Source: Pirellulales bacterium (GTDB lineage: Bacteria > Planctomycetota > Planctomycetia > Pirellulales > JADZDJ01). From it: a DNA stretch of 64,000 nucleotides. Of this stretch, positions 36,248 to 45,998 are shown in pieces. Under the pieces are notes generated by a model. That model was not told where the DNA came from and searched no databases. It saw only the letters and a program-made list of their open reading frames with translations. A program made the position numbers and the translations under genes. The stretch is taken from the NCBI GenBank assembly GCA_020851115.1, contig JADZDJ010000212.1:1-64000 (forward strand), read 5' to 3'. Position 1 is the first letter of the stretch, and each line of letters begins with the position of its first letter.

Positions 36248-37606
36248 GTGAAAGACCTACAGCGCACGGACAGTGTCGACCGTGAAGCGGCGTTTCTCGT
36301 CGGCGTCCTCATGAACGGGCGCTCAACCGAGGAGCATCCCCTGGAAGAACTCGAAGGCTTGGCCGAAACAGCCGGAGCCCGCGTGGTCGGAACACTTACC
36401 CAGCGCCGCGAAGCGCCGGATGTGACCACCTACCTCGGCAGCGGCAAAGCCGAAGAATTGCAACGACTGGCGGTCGCGTCGGACTCCGACGTGGTGATCT
36501 TCGATAACGATCTCACCCCGGCCCAAACCCGCAATCTCGAAAAAATCGTTGGTCTCAAAGTTCTTGACCGTACGGAACTGATTCTCGACATCTTCGCCAC
36601 GCGAGCGAAAACGTACGAAGCGCGTCTGGCGGTCGAACTTGCGCAATTGCAATACTCGTTGCCGCGGCTCAAACGCATGTGGACACATCTGGAACGGATC
36701 AAGCACGGCATCGGCATGCGCGGCCCTGGCGAGAAACAACTCGAAGTCGACCGCCGATTGGTTGAAAAACGGATCCACGACCTCAGCCTGGAACTCAAGC
36801 AAATCCACCGCCGCAAAGAACGCCAAGTACAGGCGCGAAACGATCGCATGACCGTTTCGCTCATCGGCTACACCAACGCCGGCAAGAGCACTCTCATGAA
36901 TGCTCTTACCGACGCTCACGTATTGGCCGAAGACAAGCTATTCGCCACGCTCGATACGCGGACCCGCCGCTGGCAATTGCCCGGCTGGGGGCCGGTGCTC
37001 TTGAGCGACACGGTCGGTTTTATTCGCAACTTGCCGCACGATTTGATCGCCAGCTTCAAGGCGACGCTTGAAGAAGCTCGTCAAGCCGACCTGCTGCTGC
37101 ACGTGGCCGATGCCAGTAGTCCGATTGCGGTGGAACAAATTTCCGCGGTCTACCGGGTGCTTGAAGAACTTGGCATTGAAGCCAAAGATACGCTGCTTGC
37201 GATAAACAAGATCGATGCTGTCCAGGATCGCGGCCAAGTCGAGTCGCTCCGCGCCCGCTACCCTAACGCGGTGCCGATTAGCGCCCGTCGCCGGATCGGG
37301 CTGGATCAGTTGACGGATGCCGTCAGCCGCGCACTCAGCCACAATTTTCTGGACGTAGATGTGGAAACGGGGGTCGAAAATGGCCGCTTGCTGTCGTATC
37401 TGGCGGCTCACGGAGAAGTGCTTTCACGGCGATACCACGACTCGCGCGTCGTGGTTCATTGCCGCATCTCACAGCGAAATCTGGGTCGCTTGCACGACGA
37501 ATCTGCGATTGTACGGCCCCATTTCAACGGGAACGGGCAGGTGAATGAAAACGGCCATGCGGCGCTGAATGGCGACGGCGTAGTGGCGTTTACCAGACAC
37601 GACTGA
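36248..37606 (+). CDS. hflX: GTPase HflX
   Basis: 452 residues, starting with GTG. The HflX N-domain is seen in DVTTYLGSGKAEELQRLA, FDNDLTPAQTRNLEKIVGLKVLDRTELILDIFATRAKTYEARLAVELAQLQYSLPRL and GIGMRGPGEKQLEVDRR. The G domain has VSLIGYTNAGKSTLMNAL (G1), LFATLDTRTRRW, LSDTVGFIRNLPHDLIASFKATLEEA (G3) and AINKID (G4). HflX splits stalled or hibernating 70S ribosomes. The last 40 residues (FNGNGQVNENGHAALNGDG) are a low-complexity addition. Confidence 0.95.
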   Translation: MKDLQRTDSVDREAAFLVGVLMNGRSTEEHPLEELEGLAETAGARVVGTLTQRREAPDVTTYLGSGKAEELQRLAVASDSDVVIFDNDLTPAQTRNLEKIVGLKVLDRTELILDIFATRAKTYEARLAVELAQLQYSLPRLKRMWTHLERIKHGIGMRGPGEKQLEVDRRLVEKRIHDLSLELKQIHRRKERQVQARNDRMTVSLIGYTNAGKSTLMNALTDAHVLAEDKLFATLDTRTRRWQLPGWGPVLLSDTVGFIRNLPHDLIASFKATLEEARQADLLLHVADASSPIAVEQISAVYRVLEELGIEAKDTLLAINKIDAVQDRGQVESLRARYPNAVPISARRRIGLDQLTDAVSRALSHNFLDVDVETGVENGRLLSYLAAHGEVLSRRYHDSRVVVHCRISQRNLGRLHDESAIVRPHFNGNGQVNENGHAALNGDGVVAFTRHD

Positions 37607-37792
37607 GCTTTCAGCGATACGGAGGTATGGAGAAGACGCCGTTCGTCCGGCAATTTTCCAGTTCTATCCTTTTCCTTTCGTACTTTTTCTGACTCGAAGA
37701 TTTTGGAGCAGACGCCTTTTTTGTTCTAGAATCTCCTCTTCTGCGGCTCAGTGCCTCGACGATTCAATAAATTTTGGCCCGAAAGCTCCACA

Positions 37793-38578
37793 ATGGCACG
37801 AACTCTCACCGGTGCCCGCGCGATTGTCACTGGAGCCTCCAGTGGACTTGGGCGAGAGATCGCCTTGGAGCTTGGCCGAAAAAGGTCACATGTCGTACTT
37901 GTCGCACGCCGCGAAGAGCGGCTACTCGAAGTCGCCGTGGAAATTGTGCAATGGGGCGGGAAAGCCGAGATTGTTGCGGGCGATGTCACAAGCCCTACGA
38001 TTCGTCAGACCGCGATCGACGCAGCGCAAGCGGCCTTTGGCGGCCTCGATATTCTCATCAATAATGCCGGTGTCGGCGCAATCGGCCGATTTGTCGATGC
38101 CGACGAGGAGCGGATGCGCCGCATCATGGAAATCAACTTTTTCGCGCCGGTCGAACTGACTCGAATAGCATTACCGCTACTCCAAGCCGGTCGAAACCCG
38201 ATCGTCGTCAACATCGGCTCAATTCTCGGCCACCGCGCGACGCCGCACGATAGCGAATATTGCGCAAGCAAATTCGCTCTGCGCGGATGGTCGCAAACCC
38301 TACAGGCCGAACTGCGTCTGCTAGGGATTGACGTGCTGCTGGTAAGCCCCGGCTCGACGCGGACTGAGTTTTGGAACAATTTATTGGAGCAAAAAGGCTC
38401 AGTGCCTTGGAGTCGCGATGGTGCCATGTCGGCCCAACGCGTTGCATACAACATTGTCAAAGCCATCCGCCACGGCCGCCGCTGGGAGCTGGTTCCTGGC
38501 TTGCGGAGCAAATTCTTTGTGCTGTCCAGTCGCCTGTTTCCACGAATTGTGGACCGAATCATGCGTCGATACGCGTGA
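37793..38578 (+). CDS. Short-chain dehydrogenase/reductase (classical SDR)
   Basis: 261 residues from the ATG at 37793; a GTG at 37751 would add 14 residues. NAD(P) motif TGASSGLGREIALEL, the NNAG motif in ILINNAGVGAIG, the catalytic Ser in VNIGSILGHRA and the YxxxK pair in YCASKFALRGW are all present. The LLVSPGSTRTEFW segment is typical. Arg in VARREERL after the second strand suggests NADPH use. Substrate unknown; it stands alone between hflX and an oxidoreductase gene. Confidence 0.85.
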   Translation: MARTLTGARAIVTGASSGLGREIALELGRKRSHVVLVARREERLLEVAVEIVQWGGKAEIVAGDVTSPTIRQTAIDAAQAAFGGLDILINNAGVGAIGRFVDADEERMRRIMEINFFAPVELTRIALPLLQAGRNPIVVNIGSILGHRATPHDSEYCASKFALRGWSQTLQAELRLLGIDVLLVSPGSTRTEFWNNLLEQKGSVPWSRDGAMSAQRVAYNIVKAIRHGRRWELVPGLRSKFFVLSSRLFPRIVDRIMRRYA

Positions 38579-38660
38579 AGGCTCAGGATTCAGAGGCGAA
38601 ATCAAAGAGGCTTCTGAAATTCTGAACTCCCGAACCCAGAATCCTGAATCCTGAATCGTC
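38579..38660 (+). repeat. CCTGAATCCTGAATC-type dispersed motif cluster
   Basis: Contains GCTCAGGATTCAGAGG and, 40 bases on, CCAGAATCCTGAATCCTG, which are inverted relative to each other. Similar strings occur at 33684-33712 (CCTGAATCCTGAACCCTGAA) and 30746-30762 (TTGAACCCTGAACC). They lie between genes or at doubtful gene starts. Confidence 0.5.
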
Positions 38661-38826
38661 TAGTGGAATTCCGCCGCCCGGTCGGCTATGCTAATACAAC
38701 CTGCCGCCTGCTTGCCGTCGATTCCTGGCGACCCGATCGCCACGCAGGCTCCCACCATGCAGGTTATTCTGATGAACGTTTTCAAATATGTCGGTTTCAT
38801 TTTCTGCGCGGGAAGGAGTGTTTCAC

Positions 38827-40326
38827 ATGTATAAGTTTTCACGTCGTCAGTTCTTGCAAACTTCGGCGCTGGCTGCTGCAGCCGCCACTTCCGGTTCGGC
38901 CGGTGGCTTATTCGCGGCGGAAAATTCGTCGTCGTCAGCCCCTAAAGGCGGCAACGAAAAATTGAGCTTCTGCGTGGTGGGGGTTCGAGGACAAGGAACC
39001 GGCCACATCGGCAATTTACTGAAACTGCGCGACGACGCCGATATCGTCGCCATTTGCGATGTCGATCAGAAATACGGCAATCTTCGCTGCGATGAAGTCG
39101 AGAGGGCCACCGGCAAAAGGCCGAAGTATTATCAAGACATTCGCAAGATGCTCGAAAACAAAGGGATCGACTGCGTATCGATGGCCATTCCCAACCACTG
39201 GCATGCGCTGGCGTCGATCTGGGCGATGCAGGCGGGAAAAGATGTCTACATCGAAAAGCCGGTCAGCCATAATGTTAGTGAAGGCCGCCGCATGGTCGAG
39301 ACTGCCCGCAAATACAACCGTATTTGTCAAACCGGCACCCAATGTCGCACGATGAAAGCCAACCGTGATGCGATGGACTTTATCCACAAGGGCGGCATTG
39401 GCGAAGTCAAGGTCGCCCGCGGCTTCTGCTACAAGCCTCGAAATTCGATCGGTCCAGTGGGGCAATATGACATCCCCAACCATCTCGACTACAACATTTG
39501 GTGCGGCCCGGCGCCTGCGCGGAAAACATCGCCCTACAAGGGAATTGAAGCGTTAGGCTGGGCGCCGCATTACGACTGGCACTGGAGATGGGAAACTGGC
39601 AACGGCGACCTGGGGAATCAAGGCATCCATCAAATGGATCTCTGCCGCTGGGCGCTGGGGGTCGATACACTGGCGCACGGTGTCGTATCCTATGGCGGTC
39701 GGTTCGGCTACACCGATGCCGGAACAACACCAAATACGCAAGTCATCGTGCTCGACTACGGCCCCAAGACATTGGTGTTCGAAGTCCGCGGATTGAAAAC
39801 CGAAGGTTACAAGGAAGCAGGCGGCGTCGGCATCTATGTCGAAGGAACGGATGGATACTTTGTCACTACCGGCTATACCACCGGTGAGGCGGTTTTAAAA
39901 GACGGCAGTAAGAAGGAATTCGCCGGCGGGCGATACGAAGAACACCACGCCAACTTCATCAAGGCCGTTCGCACTCGCAAGAAGGAAGATCTTAATGCCG
40001 ATATTCTGGACGGCCACCTTAGCAGCGCCCTCTGCCACCTGGGCAATATCAGCTATCGGCTGGGACAGCCCATGGCGACGGCCGGCGCGCTCGATCGATT
40101 GAAAGCGGCCAAACTGGGCGACCTTGCTCAAGACACGCTCGATCGCACGATCGAGCACCTGCTGCAAAACAACGTGAAACTCGACGGCGACTCACCGTTC
40201 CAATGCGGCGAATTCCTGACGTTTGATCCCAGAACCGAAACCTTTCCCGGCAATGCCAAGGCAACCGAACTTTGCACGCGCGAATACCGCAAGGGCTTTG
40301 AGGTTCCCGCGGCTGGCAAGGTGTAG
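38827..40326 (+). CDS. Gfo/Idh/MocA family oxidoreductase, Tat-exported
   Basis: 499 residues from the ATG at 38827, with GGAAGGAG upstream. The twin-arginine signal is FSRRQFLQTSALAAAAATSG. The NAD-binding domain follows (LSFCVVGVRGQGTGHIGNLL, DIVAICDVD), then the EKPVSHN motif with the conserved lysine and the substrate domain (GEVKVARGFCYKPR, WHWRWETGNGDLGNQGIHQMDLCRWALG). Planctomycetes have many exported members of this family, used on sugars or glycosides in the periplasm. The substrate is unknown; neighbours give no hint. Confidence 0.85.
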   Translation: MYKFSRRQFLQTSALAAAAATSGSAGGLFAAENSSSSAPKGGNEKLSFCVVGVRGQGTGHIGNLLKLRDDADIVAICDVDQKYGNLRCDEVERATGKRPKYYQDIRKMLENKGIDCVSMAIPNHWHALASIWAMQAGKDVYIEKPVSHNVSEGRRMVETARKYNRICQTGTQCRTMKANRDAMDFIHKGGIGEVKVARGFCYKPRNSIGPVGQYDIPNHLDYNIWCGPAPARKTSPYKGIEALGWAPHYDWHWRWETGNGDLGNQGIHQMDLCRWALGVDTLAHGVVSYGGRFGYTDAGTTPNTQVIVLDYGPKTLVFEVRGLKTEGYKEAGGVGIYVEGTDGYFVTTGYTTGEAVLKDGSKKEFAGGRYEEHHANFIKAVRTRKKEDLNADILDGHLSSALCHLGNISYRLGQPMATAGALDRLKAAKLGDLAQDTLDRTIEHLLQNNVKLDGDSPFQCGEFLTFDPRTETFPGNAKATELCTREYRKGFEVPAAGKV

Positions 40327-40487
40327 TGCAGTGAACTCTGTGTAATGCAGCGTACTCTTCACGCTCCGCCGAGAAGAAATAAACGCGTGCAGCCGGAGCT
40401 GCGTGCATCGCCAAACCCTCGCCAGTTGCGTCCTCACGGTGGAGTGTGAGGAGCCACCGGCCAAGCCCACGGTGAATTCCTGGGCTG

Positions 40488-40517
40488 ATTTGGTGGGCAG
40501 ACAATACTGCCTGCCAC
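40488..40517. repeat. REP-like palindrome, second copy
   Basis: GGTGGGCAGACAATACTGCC and the following TGCCACC form a short imperfect palindrome. It shares GTGGGCAGACA and CTGCCTGCC with the minus-strand reading of 33960-33986. It lies in the 237-bp gap between two genes. Confidence 0.55.
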
Positions 40518-40563
40518 CGTTGATATCTGGCGGACAACGATACTTGCCCCACGGCCAAACGTC

Positions 40564-41301
40564 ATGCCGCCGCTCGACATCCTCTTCGAAGACGATCATC
40601 TACTCGTCGTCAACAAGCCAGCAGGACTTTCAACGCAAGCGCCGGCGGGCATCGAGTCGCTAGAAATGTGCGTGCGCGAGTATCTACAGAGCAAGCGGCC
40701 GCAAGGCGCAATGCCGCTGCAGCGAATTTATCTTGGCGTTCCGCACCGCCTCGATCGATCCGTTTCAGGCGTCATCGTCTTTGCGAAAACGATCAAAGCC
40801 GCGCGCAAATTGTCGAAGCAATTCGAGCGTCGTCGAGTCAGGAAAACGTACTTGGCTGAGTTGGAGGGTGCCGTGAATCCTTTCGACGGAATGTGGACTG
40901 ATGCGCTTCGCAAAGTGCCACATGAAGCCCGCGTGGAAATTGTCGAGGCAGATCATCCCGAGGGACGGCAAGCGATTTTGCGATACCGCACGATCGACAC
41001 CACGCAGCACGGTTGCCTGCTCGAAATCGAACCTGAAACGGGCCGGATGCACCAGATTCGCGTGCAATCTGCCTCACGCGGTTGGCCGGTGCTCGGCGAC
41101 GCCCAATACGGCAGCCGTCTGCCGTTCGGCGAGCAGTTTGACGATGTGCGGCGGCGGGCGATCGCCCTTCACGCACACCAGATTTCATTCACGCCCCCAG
41201 GCGGCCTCCAGTCCGTCACCTTCACGGCTCCACTCAGCGCGAATTGGCCCACCCAGAATCAACCGAAGTTACCGCGACCACACGCGGCGCAGCGAGAATG
41301 A
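40564..41301 (+). CDS. RluA-family RNA pseudouridine synthase
   Basis: 245 residues. The catalytic motif HRLDRSVSGVIVFAKT (Asp64) and the flanking ILFEDDHLLVVNKPAGLSTQAP and LEIEPETGRMHQIRVQSASRGWPVLGDAQYG are typical of the RluA class. No S4 domain precedes the catalytic domain, as in RluA, RluC-short and TruC-type enzymes. It isomerises a uridine in rRNA or tRNA; the target position cannot be told from sequence. Confidence 0.9.
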   Translation: MPPLDILFEDDHLLVVNKPAGLSTQAPAGIESLEMCVREYLQSKRPQGAMPLQRIYLGVPHRLDRSVSGVIVFAKTIKAARKLSKQFERRRVRKTYLAELEGAVNPFDGMWTDALRKVPHEARVEIVEADHPEGRQAILRYRTIDTTQHGCLLEIEPETGRMHQIRVQSASRGWPVLGDAQYGSRLPFGEQFDDVRRRAIALHAHQISFTPPGGLQSVTFTAPLSANWPTQNQPKLPRPHAAQRE

Positions 41302-41576
41302 CGAACGTTCCAAACGGAAATGTTTGCCAGCTTGCGAAACTCAGGACGGCAAACATGAATACATCGCTGAATGTTCAGGCAGCAGTTTGATTGAGTTCAA
41401 AATTCGCGTCGGGCAGTCTAGTCAAGCGGTCCTGATGCAGCTTTTGCAATTCAATAGAGCGATGTTCCAACCTCACGGGATCGTGGCCGAATGGAGCAGA
41501 AATTCGTCGCCGGATCTCTCGAATATCGTCAATACTCCGGATTGGAAAATCTGGATTCATCGGCTTCTCCTTGGCG

Positions 41577-44500
41577 TCAGCCATCCTCCGCCGCACTTCG
41601 CTGTGTAAATCGCTCTCGCACGGCCGCGAGCCAATCCATCGTCGGCCAGGCATACGGGCGGAATTTTTCCAGTCGGCCTTCTTCCTCGTTATAGAAATAC
41701 GCCACGTGGGGGCCGAGCCGGCTGGCGACCGGCGAGTCGACCAAGTGGCTACTGTCTCCCGCGCTCATTTGGAACAGCACTCGATGGCCAAACTCACGCA
41801 ACAGTTGGCGATCGAACGCGCGATTGACAGAGTTGAGCGAATCGCACCAAACGATGGTGTAGACGCCCACCGCGGGGCCGTCGCGCAGAATCGCGGACAG
41901 CATTTTCGTCGGGCTGGGCGGTTTTTCGTCGCTGCCAAACGAGAATCCCATGTCGCTGTCGTCGCGGCGTAGGTCGCGGAAGCGTCCCAGACCGCAGATG
42001 AACAAGTAAAGTGCCGGATCGGTCTGCTGCTGTTTGGCTTGCCGCTCTTCGACTTGCTGGGCGATTTCCGCCACGATCGCTGGCAAATCGCGGCGGCCGC
42101 CGGCATGAATTTCGTGTGGTAGGATCGTGGAAAATGCCGCAAGGCCGCCGCGGAAATCGGCGATTTGCTCGACTAAGGGTACGTCCGTTGGGCGATCGTG
42201 TTCGAGTACGTAAAATTTCGCAGGACTGCCGGCGCCGAACGTGGACGATTCGACCGCGGTCGACTCGGTAGGACGATGTTGTGCGGCCAAGCCAACCATC
42301 GAGGCGGCGAGTATGCCGAGAACCGCTTCTTCGCGCTGGCCGACGATCAATAGATTGCTGCCGCTTTGGGGACGCAGCACAGCGGCGGTTGGATCTTTGA
42401 TCGCAATGGCATCGCCGAGCCAGGCGTGGATCGGCATCGATTGCACCGGCCAGTCTACGGCCCGCAGCATCTCTGCCAGCGTGCGATTGCGGGTCACATC
42501 AGATGGGACATTGCCTTCGAACACAATCGGTGGCGCTGGCACGTTGATCGTGCCTTCATCGACGGATTTGTCGGCCAATACGCGCAAGTTTTTCAAGTAG
42601 TCTTCGCGCCGTTCATCGGCCAGCCAGACGACTTGGAACGGATGATTGCCCGCCACCAGGCCGTTGGCGTCGTTGTAAATGGCTTCGCCGGGGCGGGAGA
42701 GCAGCCGTGCGGCCGAGTTTTCTTCACTCAGAATCAGATTGGCGTCCGATTCGCTGCACTGCAATGCAATGCGCACGGCCATTTGGCCGATCGTGCTGCG
42801 GGCCAAACTGTACGCCCCGCCCAACGTTTGTGAGCCGAGCAAAACGTGCATGCCGAACGCACGGCCTTGCCGCACCAGGCGATCGAGCAGCAGGGCGGCA
42901 TCTTGCGCGAGCTTGTCGTCGTCGGTAAAAAGCTCCTGGAACTCATCGACCACCAGCAACAGACGCGGCATCGAACGCAGTCCAACGGCAGCGCGGTAGC
43001 CAGATAAATCCTGAACACCGGCATCGCGGAACAGATCGCCGCGACGTTTTAGTTCAAGGTCCAACTTTTCCAACACACTCAGACCGAATTCCCGTTCACT
43101 TTCGATGGCGATCACCCGTGCATGCGGCAACAAATGCGTTGCATAAGTCTTGAATTCAACTCCCTTCTTGAAGTCGATGAGGTACAGTTCCAGTTGATCG
43201 GGACTATAGATGAGCGAAGCATTGGTCACCAGCGCATGCAGCAGCGTCGATTTGCCGGAGCCGGTTTTGCCAGCAATGAGCACGTGCTGCGAAGTCCCCT
43301 GACCCAAGCTCAAATATTGCAGCTTCGTTGCCCCGGCTCGGCCGAGCGGCACGCGAATGCTTTTGCTCGTGTCGCCTGCCCACCATTTGTCGCGCTGCGG
43401 AGCGACATAATCGAATGGCACTTCAACTCGCTTGGCTTCTTTGGCTCCGCGGCCGACAACATGCACCAGTCGCGTGAATTGCTCTTCGGACGGCGGCTTG
43501 TCGAGTTGCAATGGATAATTCTGCAGCCCCGAATCCTGCCACACAAATCGTTGGCCGCTCCAAGCGAGAGTGACCGCGCTTCTTTCTAATTCTCTCAGAT
43601 CAAATCGCGGCGGCAGCGGCTGATTCACATCGTTGACGACCAGCGTGTAGACGCCGCATCGCGCGCCGGTGGTCGCAATGCTGGTCAGTCGCCGGGCAGC
43701 GTTTTCGGTAAAATTCACCGGAAAATTTGCCACCACGAGCACGCGAAACGGCTCGGCGACTTCGCCGGCGAAGGCGTTGTATTCGTCGATCGACTTGAAC
43801 TCGTTGCGCAGGTATTTCTGAATGACGTTTTCCATTTGCTCGGTCAGATCGGCCAATCGCTGCTCGATCTGCTGCGGCTCGGTCCAAATGCGGTTCGTCA
43901 CGAGTTGCTCGTCATAGTCGGCTAAATGCATGAAACCGGCGAAGTTTTCGCCCAGACCGACCGGGTCGATGATTGTGAAACGCACTTTGCTCGGTGGAAT
44001 CGTCGTCAGCATCCTCAGCATCAGTGATTGCACCGCGGCAATCGCATGCCTTCGACCTTCCCCCGCTGCTTTAATCAGCAGCGAGGCGTTTTGCGGAAAT
44101 GGCAACCAAGCGGGCATGACGAACTTGGTCGGTAAAATGCCATTCAGCCGCTGGTCGCCGGAAATACCGGCAGGGATGGCCTCTAAATCGACTTGATACG
44201 CTCCAAACTGCAACGCCGGCGGCGGAACGGTCGGCGGCTGCCACGTGTTCCAACGCGGATTGCTCCATGCCGGAAAATAGCGATCGCTGTCGCGATGATG
44301 CTCTTCGATCACCTGGCGAATCTGTTGCATTGAGTTTTGCCAGGTCGTCGAGAGCGAATTCCAGTCTTCGTCGTGCGTGCGGCGGATCGTCGCAGTCGCT
44401 TCATGGAAGTGATCCTGGGCGGCGCGAAGCGTCGTTTGATAGTGTTCACGAATCGCTTCGAGTTTCGGCGGATAGCTGGAGTGGGCCTCGGCGATTGAGG

Positions 44501-45644
44501 CATCGCGATCGCGAGCCAACTCCGCGATGCGGACGTGATGCTTTTGTCTGGCGGCCAGTATCGCGGCATCGCGCCCGCTGACCGCGGCGGCAGTCGAGGC
44601 TGCCAGCTTGTCTTTGGCCGCTGCCAACTCGCTGTCCCGCCGCTCGACGATCCGTATCGACTCGGCGGCACAGCGATCTTTCGCATGCCGCCGGACGGTC
44701 TGCGCGGATCGATATCCACGGATCAGCGTCGAGTACAGAGCGTCATAGAGCGGTGCGATCGCCGTCGCCGCTTTTCGATGCAAAATAATTCCGGCGGTGG
44801 CCGATGCCACGAGCGTACCGATGCCGCCGACGATTAGCCACGTCCAACTCGTCCAGCCTTGGTTGTCGATGGCCAAGTAGGCAGTTCCACAAAAAATTGC
44901 CGTCAACGCCAAGCAGATGCCCAGCGGGTTTCCACCGGCAAGCATGCGTGCGGCCAGCGGCCTGGCGAGCGCCTGCGCTTGATCGAGCGCTCGCTGTGCG
45001 CTTTCGTGCAATTTGAGCATGGCATTGGTGTCGTTCGCGGTAGGCGCCTCGCTTGGCAAGGCGAAATTTCCCTCGCCGAGCGCGTGGTCTACGCTTGCCG
45101 CTTCAATCTCAGACCCTTCGCCAACGGCTGCTTCTGGGATCGGCCGCTGCATCCCTGCGTGCCGAAAACTTGCCAATTGCCGGTTCGCATGAGCAAGCGT
45201 CTGCTTGAGTGAGGCGATGAGAGCATCGACTTGTTTTTCTTCCTGTTCAAGTTGCAGCTTGGGAGCATTCTGCGTGGCCTCGAACACCGTATTGGCTTCC
45301 CAAACTTCCTCTCCCGCTTTTTTCTTCGCTCGTCGCTCGGTCTTGGCGCAATCGATGCGGGCTTTTTCGATGGTCCAGTGCAATTCGCTTTCGACCGACG
45401 AGTGCAATGTCTCAAACTGCATTTGCGCGCCGGCGATGACGGCATCGTATTCGCGCTGCGTGTTGTCGCGGTCCAACTGAAACCGCATGATCGCCCCTTG
45501 CCGCGCATCGCTCAGCGCTTGCTTGGTTCGATCCGAAGCGGCAGCGAATTCCGATCGCGTCTGTCCTTCGGCCAGTTCTCGCTCAAACGCCAGCGTATGC
45601 AGCCGAGCGAGGAGTTCACGATGAGTTTCGGGGGTAAGGGACAT
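41577..45644 (-). CDS. Membrane FtsK/SpoIIIE (EccC/EssC-like) ATPase of a T7SS-like locus
   Basis: 1355 residues. Residues 1-160 and 310-460 are charged coiled coils. Between them two membrane helices lie near 241-287. Three ATPase-like modules follow. The first (about 480-700) has lost its P-loop (IKAAGEGRRHAIAAVQS). The second is canonical, with Walker A AGKTGSGKST (791-800), FtsK-type ELYLIDFKKGVEF and Walker B LLLVVDEF (about 896-902), then SQTLGGAYSLARSTIGQMAVRIALQ. The third has a degenerate loop (LLIVGQREEAVLG). One active and two degenerate motor domains after paired helices is the plan of EccC/EssC secretion motors. The three helical genes upstream complete a likely operon. Confidence 0.85.
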   Translation of the reverse strand: MSLTPETHRELLARLHTLAFERELAEGQTRSEFAAASDRTKQALSDARQGAIMRFQLDRDNTQREYDAVIAGAQMQFETLHSSVESELHWTIEKARIDCAKTERRAKKKAGEEVWEANTVFEATQNAPKLQLEQEEKQVDALIASLKQTLAHANRQLASFRHAGMQRPIPEAAVGEGSEIEAASVDHALGEGNFALPSEAPTANDTNAMLKLHESAQRALDQAQALARPLAARMLAGGNPLGICLALTAIFCGTAYLAIDNQGWTSWTWLIVGGIGTLVASATAGIILHRKAATAIAPLYDALYSTLIRGYRSAQTVRRHAKDRCAAESIRIVERRDSELAAAKDKLAASTAAAVSGRDAAILAARQKHHVRIAELARDRDASIAEAHSSYPPKLEAIREHYQTTLRAAQDHFHEATATIRRTHDEDWNSLSTTWQNSMQQIRQVIEEHHRDSDRYFPAWSNPRWNTWQPPTVPPPALQFGAYQVDLEAIPAGISGDQRLNGILPTKFVMPAWLPFPQNASLLIKAAGEGRRHAIAAVQSLMLRMLTTIPPSKVRFTIIDPVGLGENFAGFMHLADYDEQLVTNRIWTEPQQIEQRLADLTEQMENVIQKYLRNEFKSIDEYNAFAGEVAEPFRVLVVANFPVNFTENAARRLTSIATTGARCGVYTLVVNDVNQPLPPRFDLRELERSAVTLAWSGQRFVWQDSGLQNYPLQLDKPPSEEQFTRLVHVVGRGAKEAKRVEVPFDYVAPQRDKWWAGDTSKSIRVPLGRAGATKLQYLSLGQGTSQHVLIAGKTGSGKSTLLHALVTNASLIYSPDQLELYLIDFKKGVEFKTYATHLLPHARVIAIESEREFGLSVLEKLDLELKRRGDLFRDAGVQDLSGYRAAVGLRSMPRLLLVVDEFQELFTDDDKLAQDAALLLDRLVRQGRAFGMHVLLGSQTLGGAYSLARSTIGQMAVRIALQCSESDANLILSEENSAARLLSRPGEAIYNDANGLVAGNHPFQVVWLADERREDYLKNLRVLADKSVDEGTINVPAPPIVFEGNVPSDVTRNRTLAEMLRAVDWPVQSMPIHAWLGDAIAIKDPTAAVLRPQSGSNLLIVGQREEAVLGILAASMVGLAAQHRPTESTAVESSTFGAGSPAKFYVLEHDRPTDVPLVEQIADFRGGLAAFSTILPHEIHAGGRRDLPAIVAEIAQQVEERQAKQQQTDPALYLFICGLGRFRDLRRDDSDMGFSFGSDEKPPSPTKMLSAILRDGPAVGVYTIVWCDSLNSVNRAFDRQLLREFGHRVLFQMSAGDSSHLVDSPVASRLGPHVAYFYNEEEGRLEKFRPYAWPTMDWLAAVRERFTQRSAAEDG

Positions 45645-45774
45645 GGACGCGGGCGATCTAGCTGAATGGGCTGGCGACAGGGTTACTCAATCGATGAAGG
45701 AGGAATGATCCACGGATGTGTGTGCGATTCATTCGTCTTTCATTATTTTTCAATTTCAATGGATCACATGAGTT

Positions 45775-45996
45775 TCATTCACAATCTCTTTCCGCCGTGC
45801 CCAGCACCTCCGCTAATCGGCCAACGGCTTCGAGCGCGGCGGCGATCTGAGGCTCGATCGGGTCAATATACGTTTCCTCAAATCGTTGGCGATTGGCATC
45901 GTGCCAGTGTTCCTTCGTGTCTTCCCAGTGGACGCGGAGCGTTTTCCAGGCTGAGGAAATTTTCGCGGCACCAGTGGTTAAATCCGCAATTCTCAT
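45775..45996 (-). CDS. Small WXG100-like helical protein
   Basis: 73 residues (MRIADLTTGAAKISSAWKTL...). It is predicted to be two helices joined by a turn. The middle has VHWEDTKEHWHDANRQRFEETYIDP, in which a Trp is followed by a conserved Phe and Tyr at the spacing seen in WXG100 proteins (W-x-D-x-x-x-x-F). It lies two bases after the 224-aa helical protein and 130 bp before the FtsK-like gene. A secreted substrate or structural partner of the ATPase is the inference. Confidence 0.65.
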   Translation of the reverse strand: MRIADLTTGAAKISSAWKTLRVHWEDTKEHWHDANRQRFEETYIDPIEPQIAAALEAVGRLAEVLGTAERDCE

Positions 45997-45998
45997 GG

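Noticed and set aside
45231-45665. 144-codon plus-strand open frame at the start of the FtsK-like gene
   Set aside because: It is antisense to the coiled-coil part of the ATPase and ends in low-complexity residues.
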